From the NCBI GenBank assembly GCA_004802725.1, contig SGPM01000132.1, positions 1 through 64,000 on the forward strand: a stretch of 64,000 bases of DNA, given 5' to 3'. This document shows positions 44,697-56,909 of this stretch, piece after piece; positions within the stretch are counted from its first letter, which is position 1; the number at the start of each line of letters is the position of its first letter. The notes beneath the pieces are model-generated. The model searched no databases. It was given only the letters and a program-made list of their open reading frames with translations, and had not been told where the DNA came from. Source of the stretch: Antrodiella citrinella (lineage: Eukaryota > Basidiomycota > Agaricomycetes > Polyporales > Steccherinaceae). The position numbers and the translations under genes are program-made.

Positions 44697-44794
44697 AGCC
44701 CACCGCGAGGGTCGAACTCGCAGCCTTCAGATGTAAACCTAACCCGCAGGACCTCGTAAGAGTCTGACGCTCTATCCGATTGAGCTAGGCGGGC
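44697..44794 (-). tRNA. tRNA-Lys (CTT) with a 24-base intron
   Basis: All arms are visible. The seven-base acceptor stem is GCCCGCC with GGTGGGC, including one G-T pair. The D arm is GCTC/GAGC and the anticodon stem TCAGA/TCTGA. The anticodon is CTT at 44760-44758, and the T arm is GCGAG-TTCGACC-CTCGC. A 24-base intron (44756-44733) sits one base after the anticodon, the canonical place. The A and B box internal promoters fall in the D and T arms. Confidence 0.93.
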
Positions 44795-44930
44795 AACGAG
44801 AACGCACAAATCGGTGACAAGTGTTTCAAATCCGGCAGTGAGAATCGGGACTCAAACCTCGTGTAGAACTGCAGTGCAGCTCGACATCTTTGGCAACAGG
44901 CCATGTTGATCTTCCCCTCTCCCTTTCAGC

Positions 44931-45711
44931 ATGGCGAAGACCTCGGGGAAATCAGGCCCCAGCGGACTCGCATCCTCGAACTCGGATGTCCTGCCTACAT
45001 ACGAAGAGATACGAGCGGAACGGACACTGAAGGACGCGTTCTCTAAGCTGGTCAAGGATCACGAAGAGATCAAGAACCTGTTCGTCTCGGTCGCTGCGGA
45101 GTTGGAAGCGACGCCAAAGATTGGGAAGGATCATGAACTGTGCAGGGAATGGAATGGATTGAGACAGGTGTGTACTACTGCGGATGTGGTGCTGGGACAT
45201 TGGGCTAATTCTGACTTTCTTGATCCGTCAGAGACATAGAAAGCTGTATCGCGATTCTCAATTAAACGCAAGCCAGTGTGCAAGCTTCTTCAACAGTCTG
45301 TATTATTTGAGCGTGATATGGAACGGCCACTGACCGTTCTCCTGGGCAGATTTCTCCACCATCTTGGTACCACTATCGAAGTCTACCATGACGTTACCGG
45401 AAAAACATCTGATGATTGAGAAATTCCTGGAAGCCATTCCAGTGCACCAAGAAGCTGCGAGGAAAGTTGCTATGAAATTCCAAGAGCTCAGCAAGGACGT
45501 CGAGATCTTCCCGGTCAAAGTAGCTAGCTATCTTCGTAACGAAGCTGAGGGGACTGGTTTATTAGCTGGTATCTGGTCCGGAGTTGAAGAGTACGTCATA
45601 TTCAATCGTTCACCTCGCCGCAGTGATGCTGAGGATATATCAACAGACTGTGCATGTCCATTTGGAATGTACGCCCAATGTTTGTACTCGCTTCATATGT
45701 TGGTATATTGA
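44931..45711 (+). CDS. unrecognised helical protein, 3' structure uncertain
   Basis: No family recognised. Exon 1 (44931-45167) starts MAKTSGKSGPSGLASSNSDV and becomes helical (EEIRAERTLKDAFSKLVKDH). An exon from about 45330 reads KSTMTLPEKHLMIEKFLEAI and VHQEAARKVAMKFQELSKDV, clearly helical and charged. A small exon (TCTGTATTATTTGAG) followed by a 37-base intron would link them in phase, but that intron is short for this genome. After WSGVEE the next splice is ambiguous: a read-through gives a stop at 45709-45711. It starts about 140 bases beyond the tRNA gene, divergent from it. Confidence 0.45.
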
Positions 45712-46811
45712 CATAACATGGCAGGCATTGTATGGTTTATTGAACGCAATTGTAAGCGTATTCCGGGATATGCTCAACTGCATAGGGAAGATTCGCTTCT
45801 CTTGTGGTAAGATCCCGTTACCTTTGGCATCCTGCCTTATTGATCGTATTTCAGTTGGGGTAGTTGGGGTAGAGTTTGAGTTGCGATCCAGTAAGTATGT
45901 CGTATATCAATTCCGCTCAGACGGCTCATCCTTTTTTTTCTTAAGGTGCAAGTAGGGTCTCTTCAGAGTCAGGTCGGAGGCGACCGTCCATGTCTCAGGC
46001 ATATCGCGAATGTCATGATATCACCGAGAACCTCAACGGGTTTGAGGATGCATGGCATTGCGTCCGTTTGGCTTGCGATAGTTTACTGCAAAGCGTCCTG
46101 ATGGCGCAGCAGGTTTCTGTGAGTCTTTTGGTAATATACGGTGAAACAATGATCCAACAAAGCTAATGGCGTCACACAGTCTATTAAGGTTGCTCGTGAA
46201 GCAAATTTGAGGAGCGCCGAAGCTGTGTATACCCCCCTTGTTCAATGTCTCTTGGCCTACGCATCTGGCAGATCTCCCCTCGATTGAGGTGCCGAGATCA
46301 GCTCGTGCGAATGTTGTATGTTTGTATGTTGTTTCTGGATTTGTCACTGTCTTCTTGTACTTTTATGTGACAACAGGACACTGTTACTTTAGACGAGATA
46401 CGAGACGGGAATAGTTCAATATCGCATGCGCGCTATCTTGTCGTTATTGTATTCACAATAATGAACTGCGCCTTGCTACTTGCTACATGAATTGTTTAGT
46501 ATTACCAGAAGCGATTCTCTGAGGTGCGTCTTCATACTTACTTTGTGTCACAAAATGCTCAACTCATATGCGTAGTGAAAATCAACCTGTCAAGCGTAGC
46601 TTTGCGTATAGCCCACATATGAGATTGCACGTGCTTTCATGTTTGTAGCACCCAAGCAATCTGCACTTTGTCCAAAGCGCTATCATGGATCTTGCCCCTG
46701 CTAGGCCAAAGTGCAGGAAGCTATATAAATGAGACCCTCAAGCATTCAACGATATGCATCTCATGAACATCATATCCCTTCTCAGACTCGGATACATACT
46801 CACCAACCATA
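45712..46811. other. intergenic region without a supported gene
   Basis: 1.1 kb. It may include the unresolved 3' exons of the previous gene up to about 45955. The part from 46000 shows only short frames. No repeat or RNA gene recognised. Confidence 0.45.
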
Positions 46812-47649
46812 ATGCCTGACTTCTCCGTCGAATCTCATGTGGACATGGGACCTACAAGACCTCCGCCCAGCCTTTTATCCTTCATATTTATCGGGATCAA
46901 GCAGATCGAAGAGTTTCTTATCAACCTTGACGAAGAGACCAATGCTTTCTTGCGGCGTGTCGACCGAGATGGGTTCACGGACCTTACTTGGAGGGATCGT
47001 CAGTTGAGGCACTTCGGGCGGTTGTCTCTGTATTGGGAGAAGAAGTGGAGCGATTCGGCACGTCTGCTGAAGGAGTATGATATGCTGTGGAGGGATTTTA
47101 GGGAAGTGAATGCGTTTAGAAGGTTCGCTTTTCCATGCTGATTCTGCTGCGCTCCTAAATTGATTACTGTGTATTGCGTCTAGGATGAGGATATACGTCT
47201 TATTGGAACCGTTCGAGATGGAATGCCACAAACGCGGTTTCCCGTCTCCCAGGCACTTGGCTCTGGAGTAAGTCTTGCTTCAACCGCGATGAGAATGGGT
47301 TACTGACATGTCAAATAAATAGGTACGAAGCCGAGAAGGCCCTCTCGGACATTACAGCAGCATATTACGTGGGTGGTGTAGACTTGAGACGATGCTGCAA
47401 CAACAGGTATGTTCTGTCATCGCGATGAGATAGATCATCTTGGGGCTGACTTGGTTCCTCAGTTTCCGAGAATCTCGCAGGGACTCCTCCGACTCCTCTG
47501 TTCAGGAGGAGGATACTTCTGAGTACGAGCACAGCAAGCTTCGGATTCCTCGAAGAAGGCCCTGTCCGAGGCAGGTTGCACTGCAGCGCAAGACTGTCGT
47601 GAAGAAGAAAGACGTTAGATTGTGTCTCTTTGGATGCATCGTGGCTTGA
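46812..47649 (+). CDS. unrecognised protein ending in a CaaX-like motif
   Basis: No family recognised. Four exons (46812-47122, about 47185-47271, about 47323-47409, about 47461-47649) join in phase through AG|G and AG|T codons. The first exon is helical with conserved-looking Trp residues (LTWRDRQLRHFGRLSLYWEK, LKEYDMLWRDFREV). The next gives MRIYVLLEPFEMECHKRGF. The last is Ser/Arg-rich and ends with a basic stretch (RKTVVKKKDVRL) followed by CLFGCIVA. The final four residues Cys-Ile-Val-Ala fit a farnesylation CaaX box, and the preceding basic cluster fits a membrane-attached protein. No GTPase motifs are present, so it is not a Ras-type protein. Confidence 0.6.
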
Positions 47650-47963
47650 GAGTCGTCACTTTGCTTTATGGAATGTCGGCGTCGTCCTTACATAAATAAC
47701 ACACATCGACCTCATAATTGACATTCATCACGAGCGGAAAGGTGTATTTTGTACGTGTCGTGGGTCGTTATCCGACAACCAAATAACTATGCACTCTATG
47801 CGACGAAAAAGACAAACTGATACAGCACAATATATGACGAGGAGGTGGCTATGCATGAAGAGACTAAGTGGGATATAAAAATGCAGGATGCGGGATAGTG
47901 GGATAACAATGTCCAGAAGATGAGAAAAACCGTAAGAAGACCAGCGAAAGAGAAAGCAGCACG

Positions 47964-50410
47964 CTATGAAAATGAGGGCGTTGTCCGACTGGTGGAAGGA
48001 AGCATGGGAAGAGTGGATTGCGACGTCGAGGGCGTAGGCATGGAAAAAGGACCGTTCTGATGTACCAGAGGTACCGTCGTGAACGGTGGTTTGGGTGACC
48101 CGCGCATCTGTGAATCCTTGCTCGGCGAAGCACTCAACGACGGCGTTGCAGACACCCTGCTCGTAGCATCATTCTGCCCTTGACCCTGGACCGCCAACGG
48201 ATCCGTGTTCCCGACCTTCATGAACCCTGCTTGAACCAAAAAGTCCCAGACACGACTCGTCTTGTTGACGTCGATCTTGACGAGGTCACGAGCTTCGCGT
48301 CGACGGAGCTTTCCACCGCGACGTGCATATTCTCGTACCAGAGTTTCCTTGATGACGAGATATGGTTTGGGCAGAATACGGAGTGTGGAGCAGAGCGTTT
48401 GCTCTTCTGGCGTGAGCAAATGAAGCGATGGAGAGTTTGCGAGGTTGAGCGGGGCAGCTACAGACAAATATAAGTTCGGGATCGTGGCAGATTGGGAGAG
48501 CGTACTTACGCATCTTGCGACCAGGCGGGCCAATACCTGCTGCACCAGCTCCTGCACCACCAACTTTAGGGGTGAGCTCGCGTTCGTGACTTTTCCTACT
48601 GTCAGCGTCTCGTCGAGGATCGACTGAGGGGCCTCTGCCAGCCGGCCGCAAATGGAGACGGTTTTCTGCGAAGAAGTCTCTCCCAACACCCGCCTTCAGT
48701 TGTGTCTACAGGGATAAGGGGTGAGCCGCACGGTCAGACATATGGATGAACCTGAACGAACCCGTTTGATCGAGTCTGCCTCGTATTTCTCGATATCTGC
48801 GGCTGTGGTCAATCCCATCCGTCGATAATGTTGTAATTCCTGTATTCGCTTGCGAAGTATTGATTCATCTAGTAAAAATCATCAGGATTCAATCGAGCAA
48901 CGCTATGCTATACACATACACATAAGGTCCGTGACAAACGACTCAAAGTCTTCTGAAGTTTGTAACTTTGCGAATGGTCGTAACCGCATGAGGGCCTCCT
49001 TCTCCTCTCTGGGTCGCTTCTTTTCTGCCGCTTGCATCTAGAAAGTAATGTTAACACAGGGCTGGAGACAATGTCGACAAACGCACCTGCTTGTAGTTCA
49101 ACAGTCCCCTGTCAAACATGAGCGCCTTGTTCTCAAGCCGTTTCTCCACTCTTTGGTTGTACATCTCCAGCAGCGTAAGTTTGAAGGCCAGTGATTCTGG
49201 CGTCTCGATAGGCTGAGGTTGTACGGGCTCATCCGCCTCCTCGTCTCCATTGCCGCTTCCACTATCGTCAGCTTTTGGCTCGGGTTTCGGCGTCCCATGT
49301 TTCGACATGTCGCCATTGAGATGATGGAAACCGTTGAGAAAGCCGTTAGGCAGACCATTAGGTAGCCGCTTTCCAGCCGGTTGGGCTTCTCTCAACGCTT
49401 TCATTTCCTCCTCCCACTTGATCCTCGCCTTGACTTCCAGATCATGTTCGTCTTCCGGTATCGCATCACCTCCCCACTCCAGACAGACGCCGAACTCTAA
49501 GTCTTTAACCAAGTCTTCCGCCTCGTTGTCATGTTCGTGCTCAAACTCGAGACGGCCGGGAAGGAAAGTGGCGACCTCGTGCACGCCAGGCGCAGATGTT
49601 GGTGCAACTTTGGGAGCCGGAGGAGGATTCGAATTCATGTTCTGTATTCGCCGTCGCTTCCGATCTTGAAATTCAGCAGGGTCNACATGAAATTCGAGAT
49701 CCATCCGCTAGAAAGTATGTTCGTCAACGTCCAAACAGCCATGGACTCAGAGATCGATTAACGCACTGGGAGGGGCCATTGTGGAGAGTTTATATAGGTT
49801 TCTCTATAATGTTGTTCAATGTCCTCTTTCGTGCGAGTACCNACATGTTCGGCGATAGCTTGCCAATTCCCAAGACCCTGCGAGGATATTCCTTCGAGTA
49901 GTAGAAGCTCCCTGNCCCAGAGTGTCAGTCAAGCATTCATGTGGTCACATTGCAGTACTCACTCGTCAGCACCCCAATCTTCCGAAAAGATAGGATAAGA
50001 ATGGAGCTCCTGTACGGTAGTGAAAATATTGAGCAACTCATCCTTGAGTAGCAAAAGTAGATGTACATACTACGACACGATACGCGTGATCGCGTTTATG
50101 AGGCCCAAACTCCTTCCCAGCACAGAAACATGACGGACAGATGTCGACGCCATCTCCCGGCTCACATATTGGGTCNGCACACTTGATGCGAATTGAATGT
50201 GTTAGGTCGCATTGGCAGCCATCGCACTCGATCTGTAGACCGGGTTCGTTCACGGCTGAGATATGTGATTACGTAAGCAATCTGCGTGAGAACTATAGCT
50301 TTTGGGTGCGGGCAGGCAAGTGCGATCCACGACGTGATTCTGACCCAGCAAGACCACTCACTTTGAATCTCTTCCGGTTGGTGCTGTCGTTTCCGGTGAG
50401 TCACAGTCAT
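47964..50410 (-). CDS. ADA2: transcriptional adaptor ADA2 (SAGA complex subunit)
   Basis: Chromatin co-activator subunit that binds and stimulates the GCN5 acetyltransferase. Domains appear in canonical order. The ZZ zinc finger shows LQIECDGCQCDLTHSIRIKC and GVDICPSCFCAGKEFGPHKR. The SANT domain shows FSEDWGADEELLLLEGIS, GLGNWQAIAEHVG and YSP-like NSPQWPLPRMDLEFHVDP. The middle ADA2 region has VKDLEFGVCLEWGGDAIPED. It ends with a SWIRM domain (LLTPEEQTLCSTLRILPKPY to FLVQAGFM). A Ser/Pro/Thr-rich tail about 75 residues long follows SWIRM, beyond where ADA2 usually ends. The start is at 50410 (MTVTHRKRQHQPEE). About nine introns. It is divergent from CTR9. Confidence 0.92.
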
Positions 50411-50982
50411 GTCGCGGCGCAAGTAGGCCTAGGANCGATGTCCGCAATAACCAGGTCCGGACGANGTATGGTACAAGTGGACCCACAACGGAGTTGGGAC
50501 TGCGACCTGTAAGGACACAGGTCCTCCTACGGCGAGATTTTCGCACNAGCCAGTGCTGTCTGCAGGTCTATCGTAGAACCGGCCGATGCTATACGAAGGG
50601 TGCGGTGGGAACGATGGCCACAGTTGCTAAATGTATTGTGTGCTGGCCGAGGGATGCAGGTATAGGTAGGCGAGAAACGGTGTCGAATGAGCTGCGCCAA
50701 AGCCGAAGAAAGGCAGGANATGTGCGTAGGCGAATGCGCCGTCGTCGTCCGGAACGATGAGGAGAGTGTTTGCGGCTATTTGCTGCGCCGCGCAACGCGT
50801 CCGCCGCCCTGTCACAGCGTCACGAGAACCCTAATGAGCGTGATGTGACTGCGTTGTGACCGTTACGTTTGACGTCTAAACTGCATGGCCGACTGTCGTG
50901 TTTACACCGAGTTTACAGTGTACACGCTCGGACTTGTACACGGCCAATTCTCTGTTACGACTGGTTTTCACCGTTGTTTGCA
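50411..50982. promoter_or_regulatory. divergent promoter region of ADA2 and CTR9
   Basis: 572 bases between the two start codons. They should contain both promoters and leaders. The part near 50470-50760 is GC-rich with CG-dense stretches. I could not pick out a specific factor site. Five Ns occur within the region. Confidence 0.5.
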
Positions 50983-53900
50983 ATGAACGGAACGCGCTCT
51001 CCCTCCCCACCCGTCGGCCGTACGCTCGACATAGAGCTGACCAGCCAAGAAGTCATATCCGTGGACCTTGACAANCTCGAACTCAATCCGGACGATCTGC
51101 TGGAAGTTCTCAAAGACTCACAGTCAAAAGTATGGGTATGGACGAAGCTAGCTGCNGAGTATTGGAACCAGGGACANNTAGACATTGCGGAGAAGTTGGC
51201 ACAGGGTGCTATTGACAGTGAGTACNTATACCTTGTTACGAACTGCGCATATAACCTTTCCCCGTTAGCACTACAAGCCAATGGCTCCACATCATCGCTA
51301 CCGCCGCTATACTATCTNCTGGCCAACATTCAAATAGCCCGCGCCCGTTTAGCACCAAAAGTAATTCTCAAGGAGGCTCGGCAAGATGATATGTCGAGGG
51401 AGAAGCAGAGAGATACGTACTACAAAGAGGCGATACAGTTCTTGAATCAAGGAGATAGGTCAGACTCAGGAGGAGGGATCTCACCTATGCTTGCATTCTT
51501 GACTCGAGGTACGTCATAACGCTTTCGTGAGCNTGTACATCGCACTCATGTATTCTCGCAGCCATCTACCAGCTGGAAAATCGCCAACTAGACGATGCGC
51601 TGAGATCATTTGATGGTGTCCTTGCAATCAAACCCACGAACGTCGTCGCACTGCTAGGGAAAGCTCGGATACTCTACACTCGAAGACAGTACACCCAATC
51701 TTTGAGGCTGTTCCAGGAAGTGTTGCGGCTCAGCCCGAATTGCAAACCCGATCCTCGTATTGGTATCGGGCTTTGTTTCTGGGCCTTGGACCACAAAACT
51801 CACGCCAAAGCTGCCTGGGAACGCAGCGTGGAAGTGGTATGTATTCTTTGTTCTGATTTATTACTCTCGATCTCATAGCGCATAGAACCCTTCAGAGTGG
51901 GCTGCACAACTATTGCTCGGCCTCGAAGCAATGAACGCGAGCAAGAACGAGTCTCTGCCTGAAGAGGATAGGCGGTCACAGTACATCCAAGGCACAAGAC
52001 TCATGAACCTGGCCTTCAAGGCCAACCAGAAGAATTCTGCTGCTGCCAACGCAATGTGCGAATTGCTTCTCCGAAAGGGACAGTTCGAAAAAGTGAGCTG
52101 CACCGTCGCACCAGTCGTAACTGTTTATCGACCTTCATGCTAGGCATTGAAATTGGCAGAACGAACAATCCAATACGCGGACACATTGACAGTTCTGACA
52201 GAAGGCTATATCCGTGCTGCGCGTGTATTGCATTCTACCGACTCCTATGTCGATGCCCAGAAGTATTACTCGACGGCGAAAGAGGGACAGCCTGCTAATA
52301 TTCTCGCATCGGTCGGATTAGCACAGGTCCAGATGAAGCTCGGTACGAACAAAACAGCATATGGTGTCTTATGGCCCACTGATCTTCTCCCTAGATGAGG
52401 TACCAGCTGCCATCCACACTCTTGACTCGCTTCTCCAATCACCAAATGAGAACCGATCGCCTGAAGCGTCTGTCATGCTCGCCTCACTTCGAGCAAATCC
52501 ACGACCTGGTGCAGACGCTGCGCTGGAGAAGTCCTGGGCGCGGGAACTTTACGACAGAGTCAGTCGGGCGCTTCGTCTGCCAGAGGACGCGCATGCCCAG
52601 CTGAACGGCCACCAACACAAACCTGTTTCGAGTGCGGGACGCGCTATCGCAGAAGATATCGAGGTACACACTGAGATCGCACGGCTATGGCAGAGCGAGA
52701 ACACAGACAAAGTGGAGCGAGCGTTGGCGGAAGCATTGAGGATCAGCGAGGGGAGTGGGAAGCCCGACCCGAGGTTGGTCAACAATCTGGCGGCGTTGAG
52801 GCATCTAGATGGGAAGACGGAGCAAGCCAGGCTGATGTACGAGACTGCATTGACGCATGCGTCAATGGTTGGAGGCAGCAAGGGAGAGGGGATGTCCACT
52901 TCTATCCTTTACAACCTTGCGCGGGCGTATGAGGATGAAGGGAACGAATCTATGGCGAAGGAGGCCTACGACAAGCTACTCACTCGGCATCCGGAGTACG
53001 TTGACGGTAAGTGTTTCGTTACATCTTTTTGATCATATGCTGAACTCTGCGGATGACAGCCAAAGTGCGGCAAGCGAAGATGCTTTCAGAGCTGAATCGC
53101 AACAACGAGGCTCACGAGCTTCTCAAAGAAGCCCTCAGCTCGCAGGGCTCTAACCTCAACCTCCGTGCCTTCTACACTCACTTCCTGATCCAGAGCAACA
53201 TGCCTGTCCCCGCTAAGGAGTTCGTCTTCCGTACCCTCAAAGAGCACGAACGATACGACCTCTACTCTCTGTGCGCTGCCGGCTGGATCCAGTACCACCA
53301 AGCACGAGAGAGCCGGGACGCTTCGTCGAAGGGCATCGACGAGCGAAAACGCGGGTTCCAGCGCTCCGCAGAGTTCTACGAGAAAGCGCTGCACTTGGAC
53401 CCGATGTGTGCCGTTGCTGCGCAGGGATTGGCTATCGTGACTGCGGAGGACGCGCTGGGCAACCTTGGTGGGAGCATCGGGCCAGCTACGCCGGACGAGG
53501 CGCAGAAGCGGCTGAAGAACGCTCGGGAGGCGTTGGATGTGTTCGCGAAGGTCCGCGAAGCCATGGACGATGGGAGTGTGTATTCTAATATGGGGCACTG
53601 CTACTACTCTACCGATGAGTATGACCGTGCCATTGAGAGTGTGAGTGTTCAACCACAGTCATGTGTGTGCAGATACTCACGGACGCGCAGTACGAGACTG
53701 CATCGCATAAGTTCTACCACGACCAGAACGTCCCCGTCCTTCTTTGCCTGTGCCGATCATGGTACGCCAAGGCAAACAAGGACCAGTCATTCCCTGCCAT
53801 GAACACCGCCCTTTCATACGCTCAACGTGTACGTCTCTATGTTTTATCCAGGGTTCCATTCTCACGAATATGTTCTAGGCTTTCCATCTGCACCCTCATG

Positions 53901-54825
53901 ATAAGGCCATCATGTACAACATTGCCATGATTCAACAGAAGGCGGCTGAGATGTTGCTCTCGGTCCCGCCTGCCAAGCGGACGCTCAAGGATCTGCAAAA
54001 AGCTGTCAACCAAGCGCAGCGCGCACAAAAGTCAGTTTGTCTCATTTCATATTGTTTCACACAGTTAATTTGATTTTGCCTGGGTAGGTTGTTCGCGTCA
54101 CTCGCCGTAGACAAGTCACCTGTTGTGCCATACAATAAGGATCTTGCGGATCAGCGAAGGAAGTATGGTGATAGTGTGTTGAGGCGATGCGACGAACACC
54201 TTGCGACACAGAAACAACACGAGGCGGAGGCAAAGGCGAAGTTGGATGCTGCTCGTCAGAGACGGCAAGAGGAGAAGGACAGAGTGGATGCTCTGGAGGT
54301 ACGTCTCGTCTTACGTCAATTGAGTCTCTTAGATGCTTATGCTATCTGCGTAGCGTCAACGTCTGGAAGAGAGCCGTGAGCAAGCTGAGAAACTCGCTGA
54401 AGAGCGTCGCAAGGCGCGCGTGGAGGCGCTGGAGTGGACGCGCGAAGTGAAGATGGAGAGCGACGAGGAGCGGGAGCGCAAAGTGAAGAAGCCAAGGCGA
54501 CCGAAGACCGAAACGAATGGGAGCGGGGACGAAGGGGCGGGTGAGACGAAGAAGAAGAGGCGAGGCAAACTGCGGAAGGCGGATGGCACGGAGGGGGAGA
54601 ATGCGTTCAGCGGGGATGAGGAGGGTGATACGAAGCCTACGAAGAAGGTATGTGGTTTTCTTTTCTTGAGGTGTGGTTTGGAGTACTCATATCTTAATGT
54701 CTAGCGTCCGAAGAAGCGCGTGGTCAGAGACGATGATGACGAGGAAGTCGCTGCCAGTGCGCCTCGGAGGAAGCAGTTCAAAAGTAAAGAGTACATCTCG
54801 GACTCCGATGAAGAGATGTCATGAA
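50983..54825 (+). CDS. CTR9: Paf1 complex subunit CTR9 (TPR protein)
   Basis: Scaffold of the Paf1 elongation complex that travels with RNA polymerase II. The start MNGTRSPSPPVGRTLDIELT leads to EVISVDLD and VWTKLAAEYWNQG. A long series of TPR repeats follows (AIYQLENRQLDDALRSFDGV, VALLGKARILYTRRQYTQSL, SAAANAMCELLLRKGQFEK, HASMVGGSKGEGMSTSILYN, SVYSNMGHCYYSTDEYDRAI). The C-terminal region has the coiled coil EAEAKAKLDAARQRRQEEKD and an acidic/basic tail (KKKRRGKLRKADG, then KEYISDSDEEMS), both typical of CTR9. Length is near 1080 residues, usual for the family. About twelve short introns. Several Ns sit in the first 500 bases of coding sequence but do not break it. Confidence 0.92.
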
Positions 54826-54998
54826 CGTCCCTTCGTCTGCTTGCTTGTCTTTGCTACTCACCGTCCATCTTGCACGATCTTGTCCATAGTTCTAATTTCT
54901 CATATGTGCTATCAGTATATCATTGTAATCGAATAACGTCCAATTCAATCTGTATCGCAGTGCTCGAACTTCCAGAAACTCTGTCATAAGAGAAAGAT

Positions 54999-56420
54999 CT
55001 AAGCCTGTTCCCCCCAATCAAGTCCTAGCACATCCTGCTTTCCTCCTCTCACCGCACCCTCTACCGCTTCCGCCAGCCGTCTCAACTGTTGCATGTCTTC
55101 CTCTGTCATCCCCGCTAGCGCATTGTCATACTGACTACTTGGTCCCGAGTCAGACACACCCAAGGCTTTGTGAAGGGCATCCTCTCTTGACGAGCCGCGC
55201 AGCGTATCGAGCGAGGTCAGGAGCAGCGGCAGACGTGGATTGGACGCAAGTGCTGCGCGGATCGCAGGCGATGTCGCTGTTACAGTGCCACACGCAGATC
55301 AGCCTGAGTCATTCCTTGTGGTGATCACCTATGGAAATGGGTCGAGAACGTACCTATAGCCTCGTACTGATGCATCTGGAGCATCTTCGGGTCGTCCCGT
55401 TTGAGAGGGTCGGGGTAGGCCGACTCGTCCGGGATGTACGGCCACTTGAGTGAGGTGAGTGATCGGAGCGGCGGTGGTTCCTCGGGAAAAGCTTCCGCGT
55501 CGACGTCGGGGTCGGCATCCGCTGGAGCTGCAAACATGAGCATGTCATGTCAATTTGGGTGTCTGGTATAACTGCGTAGCGTGATGAGATGGTGTGGATG
55601 ATGTGTGTGACCGATCGATTGGAGGCCGACGTAGTAGAAACAAAAAAGACATGCTGCAGAGAGGCCGGACGATAATGTTTTCCTCGGAAATCTTAAAACC
55701 GTCCTCAGCGCATATTGGCCGTTCGTATAAGGGACGTATACCGCGTGCGGGGGCCTGTCCGCGTCATTTCTTACGACGCACACAACAATTCGGGGAGGAG
55801 AGGAACGTGCACATTGACTTGCGAAAGCACAAAGTTGGGCGTCATATCTCCGGCTGATATCGTTCACACGCCGGTCTGTGAGACTTTGACGTAGCGTATG
55901 TGCGAGCCAACTACCGTGACCCTGGTAAGATGTTTTCGAAAAACCACGTTGTGCACGACAGCGGCATGCACATAACATGCACGAGACGGGTGTCCGTCTC
56001 GTGTGACCTTAAACCAGCCTTTGCCTCGAGGGAAAATCATGCCGGAGCATGCCGTAGCCGGGACAAGCTTGGAAAGAGATTGATGTTGGGAACTCACGTT
56101 GTGGAGGCTGTACTGGTTCTTCTTGGTCAAGAATAGTGACCGGTGCAGCTGCAGTGTTGGGAGCTGACTGCTGCAACGAACAAGAGACTTCTGTCCCAGC
56201 GATCAGATGCTTGGATTGTCTTTGAGATGATACCAAGCATGTAATCTACCTTGATGGCGTTTGTAGCACGGAACGGAACAACTGACAAGAGCAATAAGCA
56301 AAAATTGGCAACACCAAGACAAAAAAAAACAATTACTAGAGCACCAAGCATTTTGAGCAAGTGTACTTCGACTGCACGGTGTTGCAGACTTGGCAAGTTA
56401 TTTCCTTTGTGCACGGCATG
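54999..56420 (-). CDS. HIT-type zinc finger protein, ZNHIT3/Hit1 type
   Basis: Hit1/ZNHIT3 proteins help assemble box C/D snoRNPs. The start MPCTKEITCQVCNTVQSKYT continues CSKCLVLY, and across an intron CSVPCYKRHQEVSC. This gives the full HIT finger with eight metal ligands (C-x2-C, C-x2-C, C-x3-C, H, C). A linker (VTILDQEEPVQPPQ) leads to PLRSLTSLKWPYIPDESAYP and DPKMLQMHQYEAIATSPAIR, the typical C-terminal helical part. The frame ends LGLDWGEQA. The finger intron needs the donor GTAATT after CTCTA, and this choice alone restores the conserved Tyr-Cys. The intron between the linker and the C-terminal part is about 565 bases, ten times the local norm. It is divergent from the aspartic protease gene. 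Confidence 0.85.
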
Positions 56421-56909
56421 GCGTGGCGAGAGACAGATGATCCTGGTTGTCGGATCCTTCTTGGGCCAAACACCCTTTACTGATGATCGGGGCGTTACGT
56501 ACATTGTGTTGTGTGACCATGTCACGTTACTAGCTGCGCAGTGCGGCTGAGCACCTCTCGGGTTAAGAATAGACAAAACATAAAAATAAAACTTCACTTC
56601 AGTGCATACAAGGCTCCACGGAAAACCATACAGCATTGAAGAGTTGGGATGAACAGTGATTGTGCCGCGTGACGGATGTGACCGCTGACAGGGTTGCCGT
56701 GTGGACGGTTGTCACGCTCCTCCCACCTTGAACTTACAAGAAAGTCTCTTCTCCCCAACCGTCTTTCCCTCTTTCTTCTCCGCCTCATACCCGACATACA
56801 GAACGCCTAGGTCGTTCCCAAATTTCCTCTTGTTTTTATTTTGGCTTTCCCTCAGTCGTCGACCACATCCACCCACACACAGGACATTCTATATCTAACG
56901 ACCCCAAAT
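56421..56909. promoter_or_regulatory. divergent promoter region
   Basis: 489 bases between the starts of the HIT-finger gene and the aspartic protease gene. The protease side (about 56720-56900) is rich in CT tracts, such as CTCTTTCTTCTCC-like runs, which are common just upstream of fungal transcription starts. No other motif recognised. Confidence 0.45.

Noticed and set aside
53086..53652. Minus-strand 188-codon frame within CTR9.
   Set aside because: It is a shadow of TPR-coding sequence; the plus strand shows the conserved repeats.
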